Assembly (NCBI GenBank): GCA_027488965.1
Contig: JAIYAO010000131.1
Location: forward strand, 1-64,000
Direction of reading: 5' to 3'
DNA length: 64,000 nt
From: Alphaproteobacteria bacterium
GTDB taxonomy: Bacteria > Pseudomonadota > Alphaproteobacteria > Caulobacterales > Aquidulcibacteraceae
In this document: piece after piece, positions 9,568-19,524 of the stretch
Position numbering within the stretch: the stretch's first letter is position 1
Layout: every line of letters starts with the position of its first letter
Notes under the pieces: generated by a model
What the model was told of the DNA's origin: nothing
Databases searched by the model: none
The model's input: the letters and a program-made list of their open reading frames with translations, nothing else
Translations under genes and position numbers: made by a program

Positions 9568-11639
9568 CGCTTCGCGCGCACGCCCACGGTGATCGCCTGG
9601 CCTTCGCCGGGAAAGTACCTGTCATTGCCGAACGCGAAGTCCGCCCGCTCCGCGTAGCGGATATCGGCGAGGTTGCGCACCGCGGCGTTGAACTCGATGG
9701 CCTCCGTCGGCGCCCACGCGGCGCGCAGGTCGATGACGTCATGGCCCGGATAGCGGCGCGTGCCGGCGGCGTTGGTGAGATAGTCCCCCACGTGCGTCCA
9801 GCCGAGTTCGGCCCGCAGCGCGGCGGTGGGCCGCCACGTCAGCTGCATGTTGGCCAGCCGGCGCGGCGCGCTGTCAATGTCGGCGCCGTCGGCGATGCTT
9901 TCGCCCGCCCGCGTCACGGGATCGCTGAAGGCGTAGGTGTGTTCGGCGTAGGTCAGCCACCCCCTGAGTTCGAACCGGTCGCCCAGCGGCGCCACGCCTG
10001 AAAGCTCCACGCCCTCATGGCGCGTGCGCGCGAAGGGCACGGTGAAGCCGTCGGCGTTGCGGAACGCGCTGTTCTTCTTCTCCATCGCATAGAGCGCCAC
10101 TTCCACGCGGGCGCCGCCCAGCTGCGCGCGCCAGCCAAGCTCGGCGCTGTCGATGGTTTCGGCCTTCTGGTCGCCGGGGCGCTGCAGCGTCTGCAGCGAG
10201 TACAGATCGGTCACCTGCGGCGCGCGCGCGCCGCGCGCGAGGTTGAGCCAGACCGACGAGGTGTCGTTGATGGTGCGGATCAGCCCCAGCTTGGGCGTCA
10301 GCGTCTCGAACGTGTCGGAGCGGTCCGCCGGGCGGCGGAAGCGGCCCACGTCCGTGTTCGGTGCGTGGTTGTCGTAGTCGTATTCCGATTGCTCGCCGCG
10401 CACGCCGGCCACCACACGCCATTGCGGCGCGAACGCCCAGCTCGCCTGCGCGTAGGCGGCCAGCACCGTGGCGTCCACGTCGTAGTCGTAGTGCAGGCCT
10501 TGCGTGTAGCCGGCGGGCTGCGTCGGCAGGGACTGCACTTCCTTCAGGGACCCGCGGGTGCGATCGGCGTCGACGCCGAGGATGAGGCCGAAGTCCGCCG
10601 AAGGATCCCAGTAAAGCGCGGTCTGCACGCCGCCGCCGGTCTGGCCGGTTTCCTCCAGCGCCTTCGACGGCAGGAAGTGCTGCAGCAGGTCGGTGTCCAC
10701 GTACCGCGCGAACGGCGTGACGGTGAGCGACCAGTCGCCGAACGCGCGCGACAGCGAGGCCTGCCCGCGCAGCACTTTTGAATTGCGGTACGCCTCGGGA
10801 TTGGCGTTGCGGCGCGACAGCGCTTCGTTGCGGTAGGCGTTGGCGCCTTCCACGAAGCCGGCGGTTTCCTGTTCGAGATTGACGAAGGCGAGGCGCGCGG
10901 CGAGGGACCATGGGCCGAGATCAGTGTCGACGCCGACGAGCGCGTGCTGTTCGTCGAGGCCGGCGTTGTCGCGCCAACCGTCTTCATTCTTGAAGGCGAG
11001 GCCAGCGAACGCGCCACCATCCCCTGCGCCGCGCAGCGGCGATCCGGGATCTCGCGCCGGTTCAGCCTCGTCCCGCACGGGGTCCCGGCTCTCGCTGCCG
11101 CTCGGCCGGGATGACAGAATGATCGATCCGCCGAACCGTCCGAACGATCCTGCGTAGGCCTCAAGCGCGGTTGCGTCCGCCCCCGTCACCATGTTCACCA
11201 CGCCATGCACGGCGTTCGAGCCGTAGAGCGCGCTGCCCGGCCCGCGCGTCACCTCCACACGCTCCGCGAAATCGAGGCTCGTCTCGTAGAGTTCATTGAT
11301 GTTCGCCAGGCCCGGCGCGCGGATCGGCACACCGTCCTCCAGGATCAGGAATGAGCCCGCGCCCTGGCCGCCGGTCAGCACCGGGCTGCGGATGGCCGGC
11401 AGGCTTTCCACGCCTGAGCCGCGATGGATGGCGACACCGGGGATGCGGTTCAGCGCCTCGCTCGGCGCCTGTGCGCCGATGGTCGCGAGGTCTTCGGCGT
11501 CGAGCGACGCTGCGTTGGCGGGCAGCGTGGACAGCGCCTGCGCGCGGCGCTCGGCCGTGACGACGATGGTGTCGTCGGCCTGGGCGGCGCAGGGCGTGAG
11601 GGCGAGCGCGGTGAGGAGAAGGGCGGGGAAGCGTCGCAT
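9564..11639 (-). CDS. TonB-dependent outer membrane receptor (BtuB-like)
   Basis: Signal peptide, TonB box/plug (DTIVVTAERR..., RIPGVAIHRGSG, VEVTRGPGSALYGSNAVHGVVNMVT) and beta-barrel C-terminus; contains an in-frame palindromic insertion. Confidence 0.9.
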   Translation of the reverse strand: MRRFPALLLTALALTPCAAQADDTIVVTAERRAQALSTLPANAASLDAEDLATIGAQAPSEALNRIPGVAIHRGSGVESLPAIRSPVLTGGQGAGSFLILEDGVPIRAPGLANINELYETSLDFAERVEVTRGPGSALYGSNAVHGVVNMVTGADATALEAYAGSFGRFGGSIILSSRPSGSESRDPVRDEAEPARDPGSPLRGAGDGGAFAGLAFKNEDGWRDNAGLDEQHALVGVDTDLGPWSLAARLAFVNLEQETAGFVEGANAYRNEALSRRNANPEAYRNSKVLRGQASLSRAFGDWSLTVTPFARYVDTDLLQHFLPSKALEETGQTGGGVQTALYWDPSADFGLILGVDADRTRGSLKEVQSLPTQPAGYTQGLHYDYDVDATVLAAYAQASWAFAPQWRVVAGVRGEQSEYDYDNHAPNTDVGRFRRPADRSDTFETLTPKLGLIRTINDTSSVWLNLARGARAPQVTDLYSLQTLQRPGDQKAETIDSAELGWRAQLGGARVEVALYAMEKKNSAFRNADGFTVPFARTRHEGVELSGVAPLGDRFELRGWLTYAEHTYAFSDPVTRAGESIADGADIDSAPRRLANMQLTWRPTAALRAELGWTHVGDYLTNAAGTRRYPGHDVIDLRAAWAPTEAIEFNAAVRNLADIRYAERADFAFGNDRYFPGEGQAITVGVRAKR
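11018..11115. repeat. Palindromic repeat element inserted in frame within the TonB receptor CDS
   Basis: On the coding strand reads GTCATCCCGGCCGAGCGGCAGCGAGAGCCGGGACCCCGTGCGGGAC...GATCCCGGATCGCCGCTGCGCGGCGCAGGGGATG; matches the repeat downstream of groEL. Confidence 0.7.
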
Positions 11640-11649
11640 GAAGGGCATT

Positions 11650-11732
11650 CGTAGGGCGGATGAAGCGCAGCGCAATCCGCCGCAACAGACCGGCGAAGTT
11701 GGCGGATTTCGCTACGCTTCATCCGCCCTACG
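11650..11732. repeat. 83-bp palindromic repeat with perfect 18-bp inverted ends
   Basis: CGTAGGGCGGATGAAGCG...CGCTTCATCCGCCCTACG; inner arms AATCCGCC / GGCGGATT. Confidence 0.85.
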
Positions 11733-11739
11733 CTCAGAG

Positions 11740-12276
11740 TTAACGCTTCCGCGCCTTCCATTCCGCCGCCGTCTGGCCCCAGAGATCGATCGGGGCGTTC
11801 TCGAACGGCGGCGGCATCCGGCCCGGCCCGCGATTCACCGACCCCAGCCGCTGCGCCACCGCCTGCGAGGGGGTGTTGGCGGGGTCGATGCAGTGGATCA
11901 CGTCGGTCCAGCCGAGGTGGTCGATGGCCCAGTCGATGCTGGCGGCGGCGCCCTCGGTGGCGTAGCCGCGCCCCTGCGCGTCGCGCACGATCCCCCAGCC
12001 CACTTCCGTGCCCGGCCAGCCCTCCGGCTGCCAGGGGCCCAGCCGCCCGATCCACCGTCCGGTGGATTTCTCGATCACCGAGAACATGGAAAACCCGTTC
12101 ACCATCCAGGCGCCCGCCACCAGCGCCATGTTGCGCCAGGCGCCGGCGCGGGGCTGGTGGCCGCCGATGAAGCGCGCGGCCTCCTCGTCGGCGGCGAACA
12201 CGGCCCATGCCTCAAAGTCCTCCGGCGCGGGCGGGCGCAGGATGAGACGGGCGGTTTCAAGGGTGGGGCCTAGCAT
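11740..12276 (-). CDS. GNAT family N-acetyltransferase (RimJ/RimL type)
   Basis: LETARLILRPPAPEDFEAW..., TEVGWGIVRDAQGRGYATEGAAASIDWAIDHLG. Confidence 0.9.
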   Translation of the reverse strand: MLGPTLETARLILRPPAPEDFEAWAVFAADEEAARFIGGHQPRAGAWRNMALVAGAWMVNGFSMFSVIEKSTGRWIGRLGPWQPEGWPGTEVGWGIVRDAQGRGYATEGAAASIDWAIDHLGWTDVIHCIDPANTPSQAVAQRLGSVNRGPGRMPPPFENAPIDLWGQTAAEWKARKR

Positions 12277-12324
12277 GTGCCACAGACTCCAGAGCGGGGC
12301 CGGCTTCAGCCTATATTCCTTCAG

Positions 12325-13341
<1,017 letters not shown>

Positions 13342-13394
13342 CTAGCGGTGGTTACGCGCGCCCGCAATCGCCGACCGGTGCGCGCCCGCGGGGG

Positions 13395-14006
13395 CTACGA
13401 CGCGTCGGGTTTGCCCTGCCGGGGATTGGCCTTCTCGGCCGGCGCCAGGCGCAGCACCTCGCCCTGGTACTTCTCGTCCTCGCCGGCCACGAGCAGGGGG
13501 GCGGCGTCGGCGCACGCGCGCAGCAACGCCTCCACCCACGGCGCTTCGGCCTTGTGGAAATCGCTCAGCACGTAGCCATGCACAAGGTCCTTGTCGCCGG
13601 GGTGGCCCACGCCCATCCGCGCGCGCCGGAAGCCCGGGCCCACGGCGCTGGCTGCGATGGAGCGGATGCCGTTGTGGCCTGCTGCGCCGCCGCCGGTCTT
13701 CATCCGGAAGCGGCCGGGCGCCAGGTCGATCTCGTCATAGAAGACAACGACATCGGCGGGATCGCGCTTGAAGAAGGCGGCGGCTTCGCCCACCGCGCGG
13801 CCGCTCTCGTTCATGAACGTCTGCGGCTTCATCAGCAGGCACTTCGCGCCGGCGATGTCGCCCTCGGCCACCTCCGCCTGGAAGCGTTTGCGCCACGGCC
13901 CGAAGCGGTGGATGCGCGCGATCTCGTCGACGGCCATAAAGCCGATATTGTGGCGGTGGCGGGCGTACTTGGGGCCCGGATTGCCGAGGCCGGCGATGAG
14001 CAGCAT
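13395..14006 (-). CDS. pth: Peptidyl-tRNA hydrolase
   Basis: [40 protein letters not shown]. Confidence 0.97.
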   Translation of the reverse strand: MLLIAGLGNPGPKYARHRHNIGFMAVDEIARIHRFGPWRKRFQAEVAEGDIAGAKCLLMKPQTFMNESGRAVGEAAAFFKRDPADVVVFYDEIDLAPGRFRMKTGGGAAGHNGIRSIAASAVGPGFRRARMGVGHPGDKDLVHGYVLSDFHKAEAPWVEALLRACADAAPLLVAGEDEKYQGEVLRLAPAEKANPRQGKPDAS

Positions 14007-14045
14007 GGGAAACTCCGCCGCCTCCCTCGCTGGCGGAGACGCAGC

Positions 14046-14678
14046 CTACTTCTTCTCGTCCTTCGCGGGCGCGGCGGCGGGGGCCGCAGCAGCGGCTTCC
14101 GGCTCCGCGGCCTCGGCCATGCGGCCGCCGATGGAGGCGATGGTCAGGTCCCGGTCGCGCACGGCGGGCACGGCGCCTTCCGGCAGCGTGATGTTGGACA
14201 GGTGGATCACCGCGCCCACGTCAAGGCCGGTCAGATCCACCACGATCTCTTCGGGGATCTTCGAGGCCGGCACGTTCAGGCGGATGGTGTGCTCCACCAC
14301 GTTCAGCACGCCGCCGCGCTTCAGGCCGGGGCTCTCGAGCTGGTTCTTGAAGTGCACCACCACGTCCACGCCGATGATGCTGTTCTCCTCCACGCGGTAG
14401 AGGTCCACGTGGATCGGCTCGTCCGTCACCGGATGGAACTGGATCGCGCGCGGGATCACCGGCTGGGTTTCGCCCTTATGGTCGATGGTGATCATGTGGG
14501 AGATGAACTTGCCGGAGCGCACGGCCTTGATCAGCTCCTTGCGCGCCACGTCGATCGGCACCGGGCCGCGCGGGCCGCCGTAGAGCACCCCAGGGACGCG
14601 CTCCTGCCGGCGCGTGGCGCGTGCGCCGCCGCTGCCCGTGCGTTCACGCCGTTCGACCGTCAATACAATGCCTGCCAC
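14046..14678 (-). CDS. rplY: 50S ribosomal protein L25/general stress protein Ctc (GTG start)
   Basis: AGIVLTVERRERTGSGGARATRRQERVPGVLYG...; adjacent to pth as is common. Confidence 0.95.
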   Translation of the reverse strand: MAGIVLTVERRERTGSGGARATRRQERVPGVLYGGPRGPVPIDVARKELIKAVRSGKFISHMITIDHKGETQPVIPRAIQFHPVTDEPIHVDLYRVEENSIIGVDVVVHFKNQLESPGLKRGGVLNVVEHTIRLNVPASKIPEEIVVDLTGLDVGAVIHLSNITLPEGAVPAVRDRDLTIASIGGRMAEAAEPEAAAAAPAAAPAKDEKK

Positions 14679-14917
14679 GGTGTCGTCCTTTCGACCCGGT
14701 TGAAGTCTGGGCCGTTCCCGGCCCCGGAGGGCCTGATCCAAAGCGAACGCCGCCCGCGGCGGACGCGAGCGGCTGGAAACGAAGGGGGGCTTCTAGCGGA
14801 GCCGGGCGCGGGTTGCAATGGCGGGCGGAGCGGGTTCTTCAGGGAACCGGACGCGTGCGCGCGCGTTCCTGCTTCACTTGAGGGGAGGCCCCGGCCGGGA
14901 GGCGGGCGGGGAAAGCC

Positions 14918-16948
14918 ATGAAGTTCTTCAGACGGTCGCTGATCGCGCTCGGCATCGCCGCAATCCTGCCGACGTTGGTGTTCGCCTCCCTCCAGGGGGT
15001 TCTGGCGCTCCGTGGGGCGCAGGCGGAGGTGCGCAGCCAGGCCGACGGCCGGGTCCGGCTGATCAACGAGCTGACGGAGGCCGAACTCGGGGCCGACCGC
15101 CGGCTGATCCACACCCTCGTCACCTCGCCGCCGCTGGTTGCCGGCGCCTGGCGGGAGTACCGGCCCCGCGCGATCCGGGCGCTGGAGGCCAATCCCACCT
15201 GGGACGCGCTGGTGGTCACTGCGCCGGACACGGGCGCGGTGGTCTTCGGCCTGCAGCGCCGCGCGGACGCCATTGTCGATTTCTCCGGCCCTCTGACGCC
15301 CACCCCTGCGGTCGGCCCCAAGGGCGGCGTGGGCGGCTCCCTTGTATTCATCTCGGGCGCCCCGCGCGTGGCCATCCAGGCGCCGGTGCTTGCGGAGGGG
15401 CGGCCCCGTTACACGTTCCACGTGCTGAAGGACCCCGCGCCCTTCCAGGCGATCCTCGCGCGCTGGGCGCCGAAGGAAGGCGTGTCGGCCATCGTCGACC
15501 GCGAGGGGCGCTTCATCGCCCGCACCATCTCGCCGGAGACCCGGATCGGCACGATGGCCTCCGAAGGGCTGCGCGGCGCCATCGCGAAGGGGGCGGGCGG
15601 CGAGTATCGCGGCCGCACCCTGGAGGGCATGAAGTCCTACACCCGGTACGAAAGCCTTCCCGACACCGGCTGGTCCAGCCACGTCGCCTACGCAAGTTCG
15701 CGGCTCGACGGGCCGGGGGCCTGGTCGCTGGCCGTGGCCGGCCTCGGCGCGCTCGGCGCGCTGGGGCTCGCAGGCCTGCTTGCGGCGCTCATCCTGCGCG
15801 ACATGGCCGACCGCCGCAAAGCGGAGGATACCCTGCGCCACGCCCAGAAGATGGAGGCCGTGGGCCAGCTCACCGGCGGCATCGCGCACGACTTCAACAA
15901 CCTGCTCACGCCCATCATCGGCGGGCTGGAGCGGATCAAGGCGCGCCTCGGCGCCGACGAGCGCACCCACCGCATCCTCGACAACGCGCTGGAGGCGGCC
16001 CGGCGCGCCGCCAAGCTGACCTCGCAGCTGCTGGCGTTCTCGCGCAGCCAGCGGATGGAGATCGCCACCGTCGACGTGCGGGCGCTGGTGGAGGGCGTGC
16101 GCGATCTGCTCACCCACTCCGTGGGCTCTGGCGTGCGCGTGGAGATCAACGCCCAGCAGGGCGTGCACGCGCTCAGCGATGCAAGCCAGCTCGAACTCGC
16201 GCTGATCAACCTCGCGGTCAACGCGCGCGACGCGATGCCCGACGGCGGCGTGCTGACCGTCACGGTCAAGGGGATGGACTGGCGCGGCTCCGCGGATGCG
16301 CCCGCCGGCGCCTACGTGGACATTGCGGTCGCCGATACCGGCGCGGGCATGACCGAGGAGGTGCGCGCCCGCTCCATGGAGCCGTTCTTCACCACCAAGC
16401 CCACGGGCGCGGGCACGGGCCTTGGCCTGGCCCAGGTGTTTGCGCTGGCGCGCCAGTCGGGCGGGGACGTGCTGATCGAAAGTGCGGTGGGCCGCGGGAC
16501 CACGGTGCACATCCGCCTCCCGCGCGTGGCGGTGGCGGCGGCGCCTACGCCGCTCATTGCCCATCCCGGCAACGTCGATCCCCCGCCCGGCCCGCGTGCG
16601 GCGGTGCTGGTGGTGGACGATGACGCCCACGTGCGCGCCCACATCGTCGATACGCTGGAGGCGGCCGGCTTTGCGGTGACGGACGCGCCCAGCGGCGAGG
16701 CCGCGCTGATGGCCCTCGATGCGCAGAAGTTCGACGTGCTGCTGGCGGATTTCGCCATGCCCGGCATGAACGGCGCCGAACTCGTCCGCGCCGCCCGCGC
16801 CCGCGACAAGGCGCTGCGCGCGCTCATCGTCTCCGGCTATTCCGACAGCGCCGCCATCGATGCGGCGGCGGGAGATGTGCGCGTGCTGCGCAAGCCGTTC
16901 GATGTGGCCGCGCTCGTGGCGGCGGTGAAGGACACGGCGGGGAAGTAG
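14918..16948 (+). CDS. Hybrid sensor histidine kinase with C-terminal receiver domain
   Basis: H-box GQLTGGIAHDFNNLLTPI, N-box LINLAVNARDAM, G-boxes, receiver VLVVDDDAHVRAHIVDTLEAAG...LLADFAMPGMNG. Confidence 0.93.
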   Translation: MKFFRRSLIALGIAAILPTLVFASLQGVLALRGAQAEVRSQADGRVRLINELTEAELGADRRLIHTLVTSPPLVAGAWREYRPRAIRALEANPTWDALVVTAPDTGAVVFGLQRRADAIVDFSGPLTPTPAVGPKGGVGGSLVFISGAPRVAIQAPVLAEGRPRYTFHVLKDPAPFQAILARWAPKEGVSAIVDREGRFIARTISPETRIGTMASEGLRGAIAKGAGGEYRGRTLEGMKSYTRYESLPDTGWSSHVAYASSRLDGPGAWSLAVAGLGALGALGLAGLLAALILRDMADRRKAEDTLRHAQKMEAVGQLTGGIAHDFNNLLTPIIGGLERIKARLGADERTHRILDNALEAARRAAKLTSQLLAFSRSQRMEIATVDVRALVEGVRDLLTHSVGSGVRVEINAQQGVHALSDASQLELALINLAVNARDAMPDGGVLTVTVKGMDWRGSADAPAGAYVDIAVADTGAGMTEEVRARSMEPFFTTKPTGAGTGLGLAQVFALARQSGGDVLIESAVGRGTTVHIRLPRVAVAAAPTPLIAHPGNVDPPPGPRAAVLVVDDDAHVRAHIVDTLEAAGFAVTDAPSGEAALMALDAQKFDVLLADFAMPGMNGAELVRAARARDKALRALIVSGYSDSAAIDAAAGDVRVLRKPFDVAALVAAVKDTAGK

Positions 16949-16979
16949 GTTTTCGCCACACCGCATCGCACACTCGCCT

Positions 16980-17084
16980 CGTCATTCCGGGGCGCGCGGA
17001 ACGCGCGAACCCGGAATCCAGCTAAAGTCTTGCAAGGCCAGGCTGGATTCCGGGCTCATCGCTGCGCGATGCCCCGGAATGACG
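16980..17084. repeat. 105-bp palindromic intergenic repeat
   Basis: CGTCATTCCGGGGC ... GCCCCGGAATGACG perfect terminal inverted repeats, plus internal GAACCCGGAATCCAG / CTGGATTCCGGGCTC arms. Confidence 0.85.
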
Positions 17085-17111
17085 AAATCCAACCGCTCGG
17101 CAACGAGCGCG

Positions 17112-18512
17112 TTACGCCATCCGGCTCTTGCGCACGCCGTAGAGGAAGTAGAGCGCCAGTCCCACCGCCTGCGCGATGAGGAAGTAGATCTGCGTCTGCG
17201 TCGGGAGGGTGGCGAACAGGTAGCCGCATCCGGCGATGGCGAGCACGCCCATCAGAACGCCCAGCGGCGCACGGAACGGGCGCGGGCGGTCCGGTTCGCG
17301 CCGCCGCAGCACGATGAGCGAGGCGCCTACGGCGATGAACGCCGCCAGCGTGCCGGCGTTGGCCAGTGCTGCGATCTCCCCCAGCGGAAAGAAGCCCGCG
17401 ATGGCGGCCACGAAGATCGCGGTGGCGAAGGTCATCGTCAGCGGCGAACCCGTGCGGGCGTTCACGGTGGCGAGGCCGCGCGGCAGCAGGCCGTCGCGCG
17501 CCATCACGAAGAAGATGCGGCTCTGGCCGTACATGAAGGCCAGGATCACGGTGGGCAGCGCCACCACCGCCGCGCCCGCCACGATGGCGGCCGGTCCAGG
17601 CTGGCCGAGGCTGCGCATCACTTCCGCCAGCGGCTCCTTGCTGGCCGCGAGGTCGCCGAACGGCATGGCCCCGATCGCGGCGGCGCCCACGGCCATGTAG
17701 ATCAGCGTGCAGATGAGCATGGAGCCCACGATGCCGATGGCGAGATCGCGCTCGGGCCGGCGCGCTTCCTCGGCCGCGGTGGAGACCGCGTCGAACCCGT
17801 AGAAGGCGAAGAAGATGATGCTCGCCGCCGGCAGCACGCCCAGCTTGGCGCCCTCCGCGCTTTCGGAATACATCCCGAACGGCAGGAACGGCGTGAAGTT
17901 CGCCGCGTCGAACGCCGGCGCCGCGATCGCCACGAACACCGCGAGCGCCGCCACCTTGACCACCACCAGCACCGCGTTCACCGCAGCGCTTTCGCGCGTG
18001 CCCACCGCCAGCAGCCCCGCCACCACTGCGATGATGGCCACTGCCGGCAGGTTGAACAGGCCGCCCGCATGCGGGCCCTTCGTCAGCGCCTCCGGCAGCG
18101 CCACGCCGAGGCCTTCAAGGAAGCCCGTGGCGTAGCCGGACCATCCCACCGCCACTGCGCTGCACACCACGGAGTATTCCAGCAGCAGGCTCCAGCCCAC
18201 GATCCAGGCGATGAACTCGCCCAGCGCGGTGTAGCTGTAGGTGTAGGCGCTGCCGGCGGCGGGCATCATGGCCGCCAGCTCCGCGTAGCAGAGCGCTGCG
18301 AACACGCACACCAGCCCCGCCAGTACGAACGCCGCCATCACGCCGGGCCCCGCCAGCCCCGCGCCCACGCCGATCAGCGTGTAGATGCCGGTGCCCACGA
18401 TGGCGCCCACGCCCAGCGCCACGAGGTGCGGCCATGAGAGCGAGCGCTTCAGCGTCGCGTGGCCGGGCTCCACGTGGCCGTCGATGGGTTTGCGGCGCGT
18501 GAGAAAGGACAT
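17112..18512 (-). CDS. APC family amino acid permease
   Basis: LVALGVGAIVGTGIYTLIGVGAGLAGPGVMAAF...; ~12 hydrophobic segments. Confidence 0.93.
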   Translation of the reverse strand: MSFLTRRKPIDGHVEPGHATLKRSLSWPHLVALGVGAIVGTGIYTLIGVGAGLAGPGVMAAFVLAGLVCVFAALCYAELAAMMPAAGSAYTYSYTALGEFIAWIVGWSLLLEYSVVCSAVAVGWSGYATGFLEGLGVALPEALTKGPHAGGLFNLPAVAIIAVVAGLLAVGTRESAAVNAVLVVVKVAALAVFVAIAAPAFDAANFTPFLPFGMYSESAEGAKLGVLPAASIIFFAFYGFDAVSTAAEEARRPERDLAIGIVGSMLICTLIYMAVGAAAIGAMPFGDLAASKEPLAEVMRSLGQPGPAAIVAGAAVVALPTVILAFMYGQSRIFFVMARDGLLPRGLATVNARTGSPLTMTFATAIFVAAIAGFFPLGEIAALANAGTLAAFIAVGASLIVLRRREPDRPRPFRAPLGVLMGVLAIAGCGYLFATLPTQTQIYFLIAQAVGLALYFLYGVRKSRMA

Positions 18513-18551
18513 GAGTGGTCAGCCTCCGGCGGGCACTGTGTCGGGAAAATG

Positions 18552-18575
18552 CCCCTCTCCCGCAAGCGGGGGAGG
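18552..18575. repeat. Short palindrome CCCCTCTCCCGCAAGCGGGGGAGG
   Basis: Inverted repeat in the intergenic region between two minus-strand genes. Confidence 0.5.
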
Positions 18576-18580
18576 CGATG

Positions 18581-19423
18581 CTACCGCCCCTCAGCCGCCG
18601 CGATCCCGCGCTCCACCGCGTCCAGCACCGCATCCACGCAGCAGGCGTTGAGGAAATGGTCCCCGCCCGGCGCCACGATGTACTGCGCCTTCGCCTGTGC
18701 GGCGAGGCGTTCGGCGGCGGCGGGCACGATGAAGGTGTCCTTGTCGCCGTGCAGCACGATGACCGGCGCCGTCAGCGACGCCAGCGCCGTGCGCGCGGCC
18801 GGCAGCTGCGGGGCCTGGCCGCTGATCTCGGCGAGCGAGTTCTGCATGTCGCGCGGCAGCGCCGGGCGCACCAATGAGCCTAGCGCGTCGAGACGGCGGA
18901 TGGTGGGCCCGCGCTCGCCGTAGAACGCGCTCATCAGCACCAGCGCCTTGATCTTCTCGGGGTGGCGCGCGGCCATGAGCGTGGCGATGGGCCCGCCGTA
19001 GCTCTGGCCGATCACGATCACCTTCTGCGCCGCCGGCCCGTCGAGCAGCGCCGCCAGCGCGTCGGCCTGGGCGGCGATGTCCGTCACCGCGCGCTGCGGT
19101 TCGCTCTGCGCGAAGCCCGGCCGGTCGGCCACCACCATCTCGCGGTCCGGCCCCACCTTCGCCAGCACCGGCGCCCAGTACTCCGACCACGACGGCGTGC
19201 CGGTGACGACCACGATCTTCCACGGCGCAGGCGCAGCCCGCGGCGTCTTGAGCGCCGACAGCTTCCACGGCGTGGCTCCCGCCGCGGTGAAGGACGTGCG
19301 CGTCATCACGTCGGCGGTGAAATCCTTCGAGGTGGGGAAGCGGTCGGCCTCCGGCTCGCTCTCGGCGCGCACGACGCAGGCGGCGAGCAGCAGGACGAGC
19401 GGAAGAAGCAGGGCCAGACGCAT
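18581..19423 (-). CDS. Alpha/beta hydrolase, exported/lipoprotein-like
   Basis: Lipobox-like LLLAACVV; nucleophile elbow VIGQSYGGPIA; VLHGDKDTFIVP; GGDHF. Confidence 0.88.
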   Translation of the reverse strand: MRLALLLPLVLLLAACVVRAESEPEADRFPTSKDFTADVMTRTSFTAAGATPWKLSALKTPRAAPAPWKIVVVTGTPSWSEYWAPVLAKVGPDREMVVADRPGFAQSEPQRAVTDIAAQADALAALLDGPAAQKVIVIGQSYGGPIATLMAARHPEKIKALVLMSAFYGERGPTIRRLDALGSLVRPALPRDMQNSLAEISGQAPQLPAARTALASLTAPVIVLHGDKDTFIVPAAAERLAAQAKAQYIVAPGGDHFLNACCVDAVLDAVERGIAAAEGR

Positions 19424-19524
19424 GGCGTTCCCTAACGCAGCGGCGCCCGCGCGCCAAGACCGTGGCGTCCCTGCGCCTGCGCGGGTTAGGATTGCGTCAC
19501 ATTCATCCACGAGGCGATCATCTC

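Noticed and set aside
11640-11740. Cobalamin riboswitch upstream of the BtuB-like receptor
   Set aside because: Only ~100 bp to the GNAT gene, occupied by an 83-bp palindrome; no B12-box-like sequence recognised.
14660-16966. 768-aa antisense ORF over the hybrid kinase
   Set aside because: Antisense shadow; sense strand has all kinase and receiver motifs.
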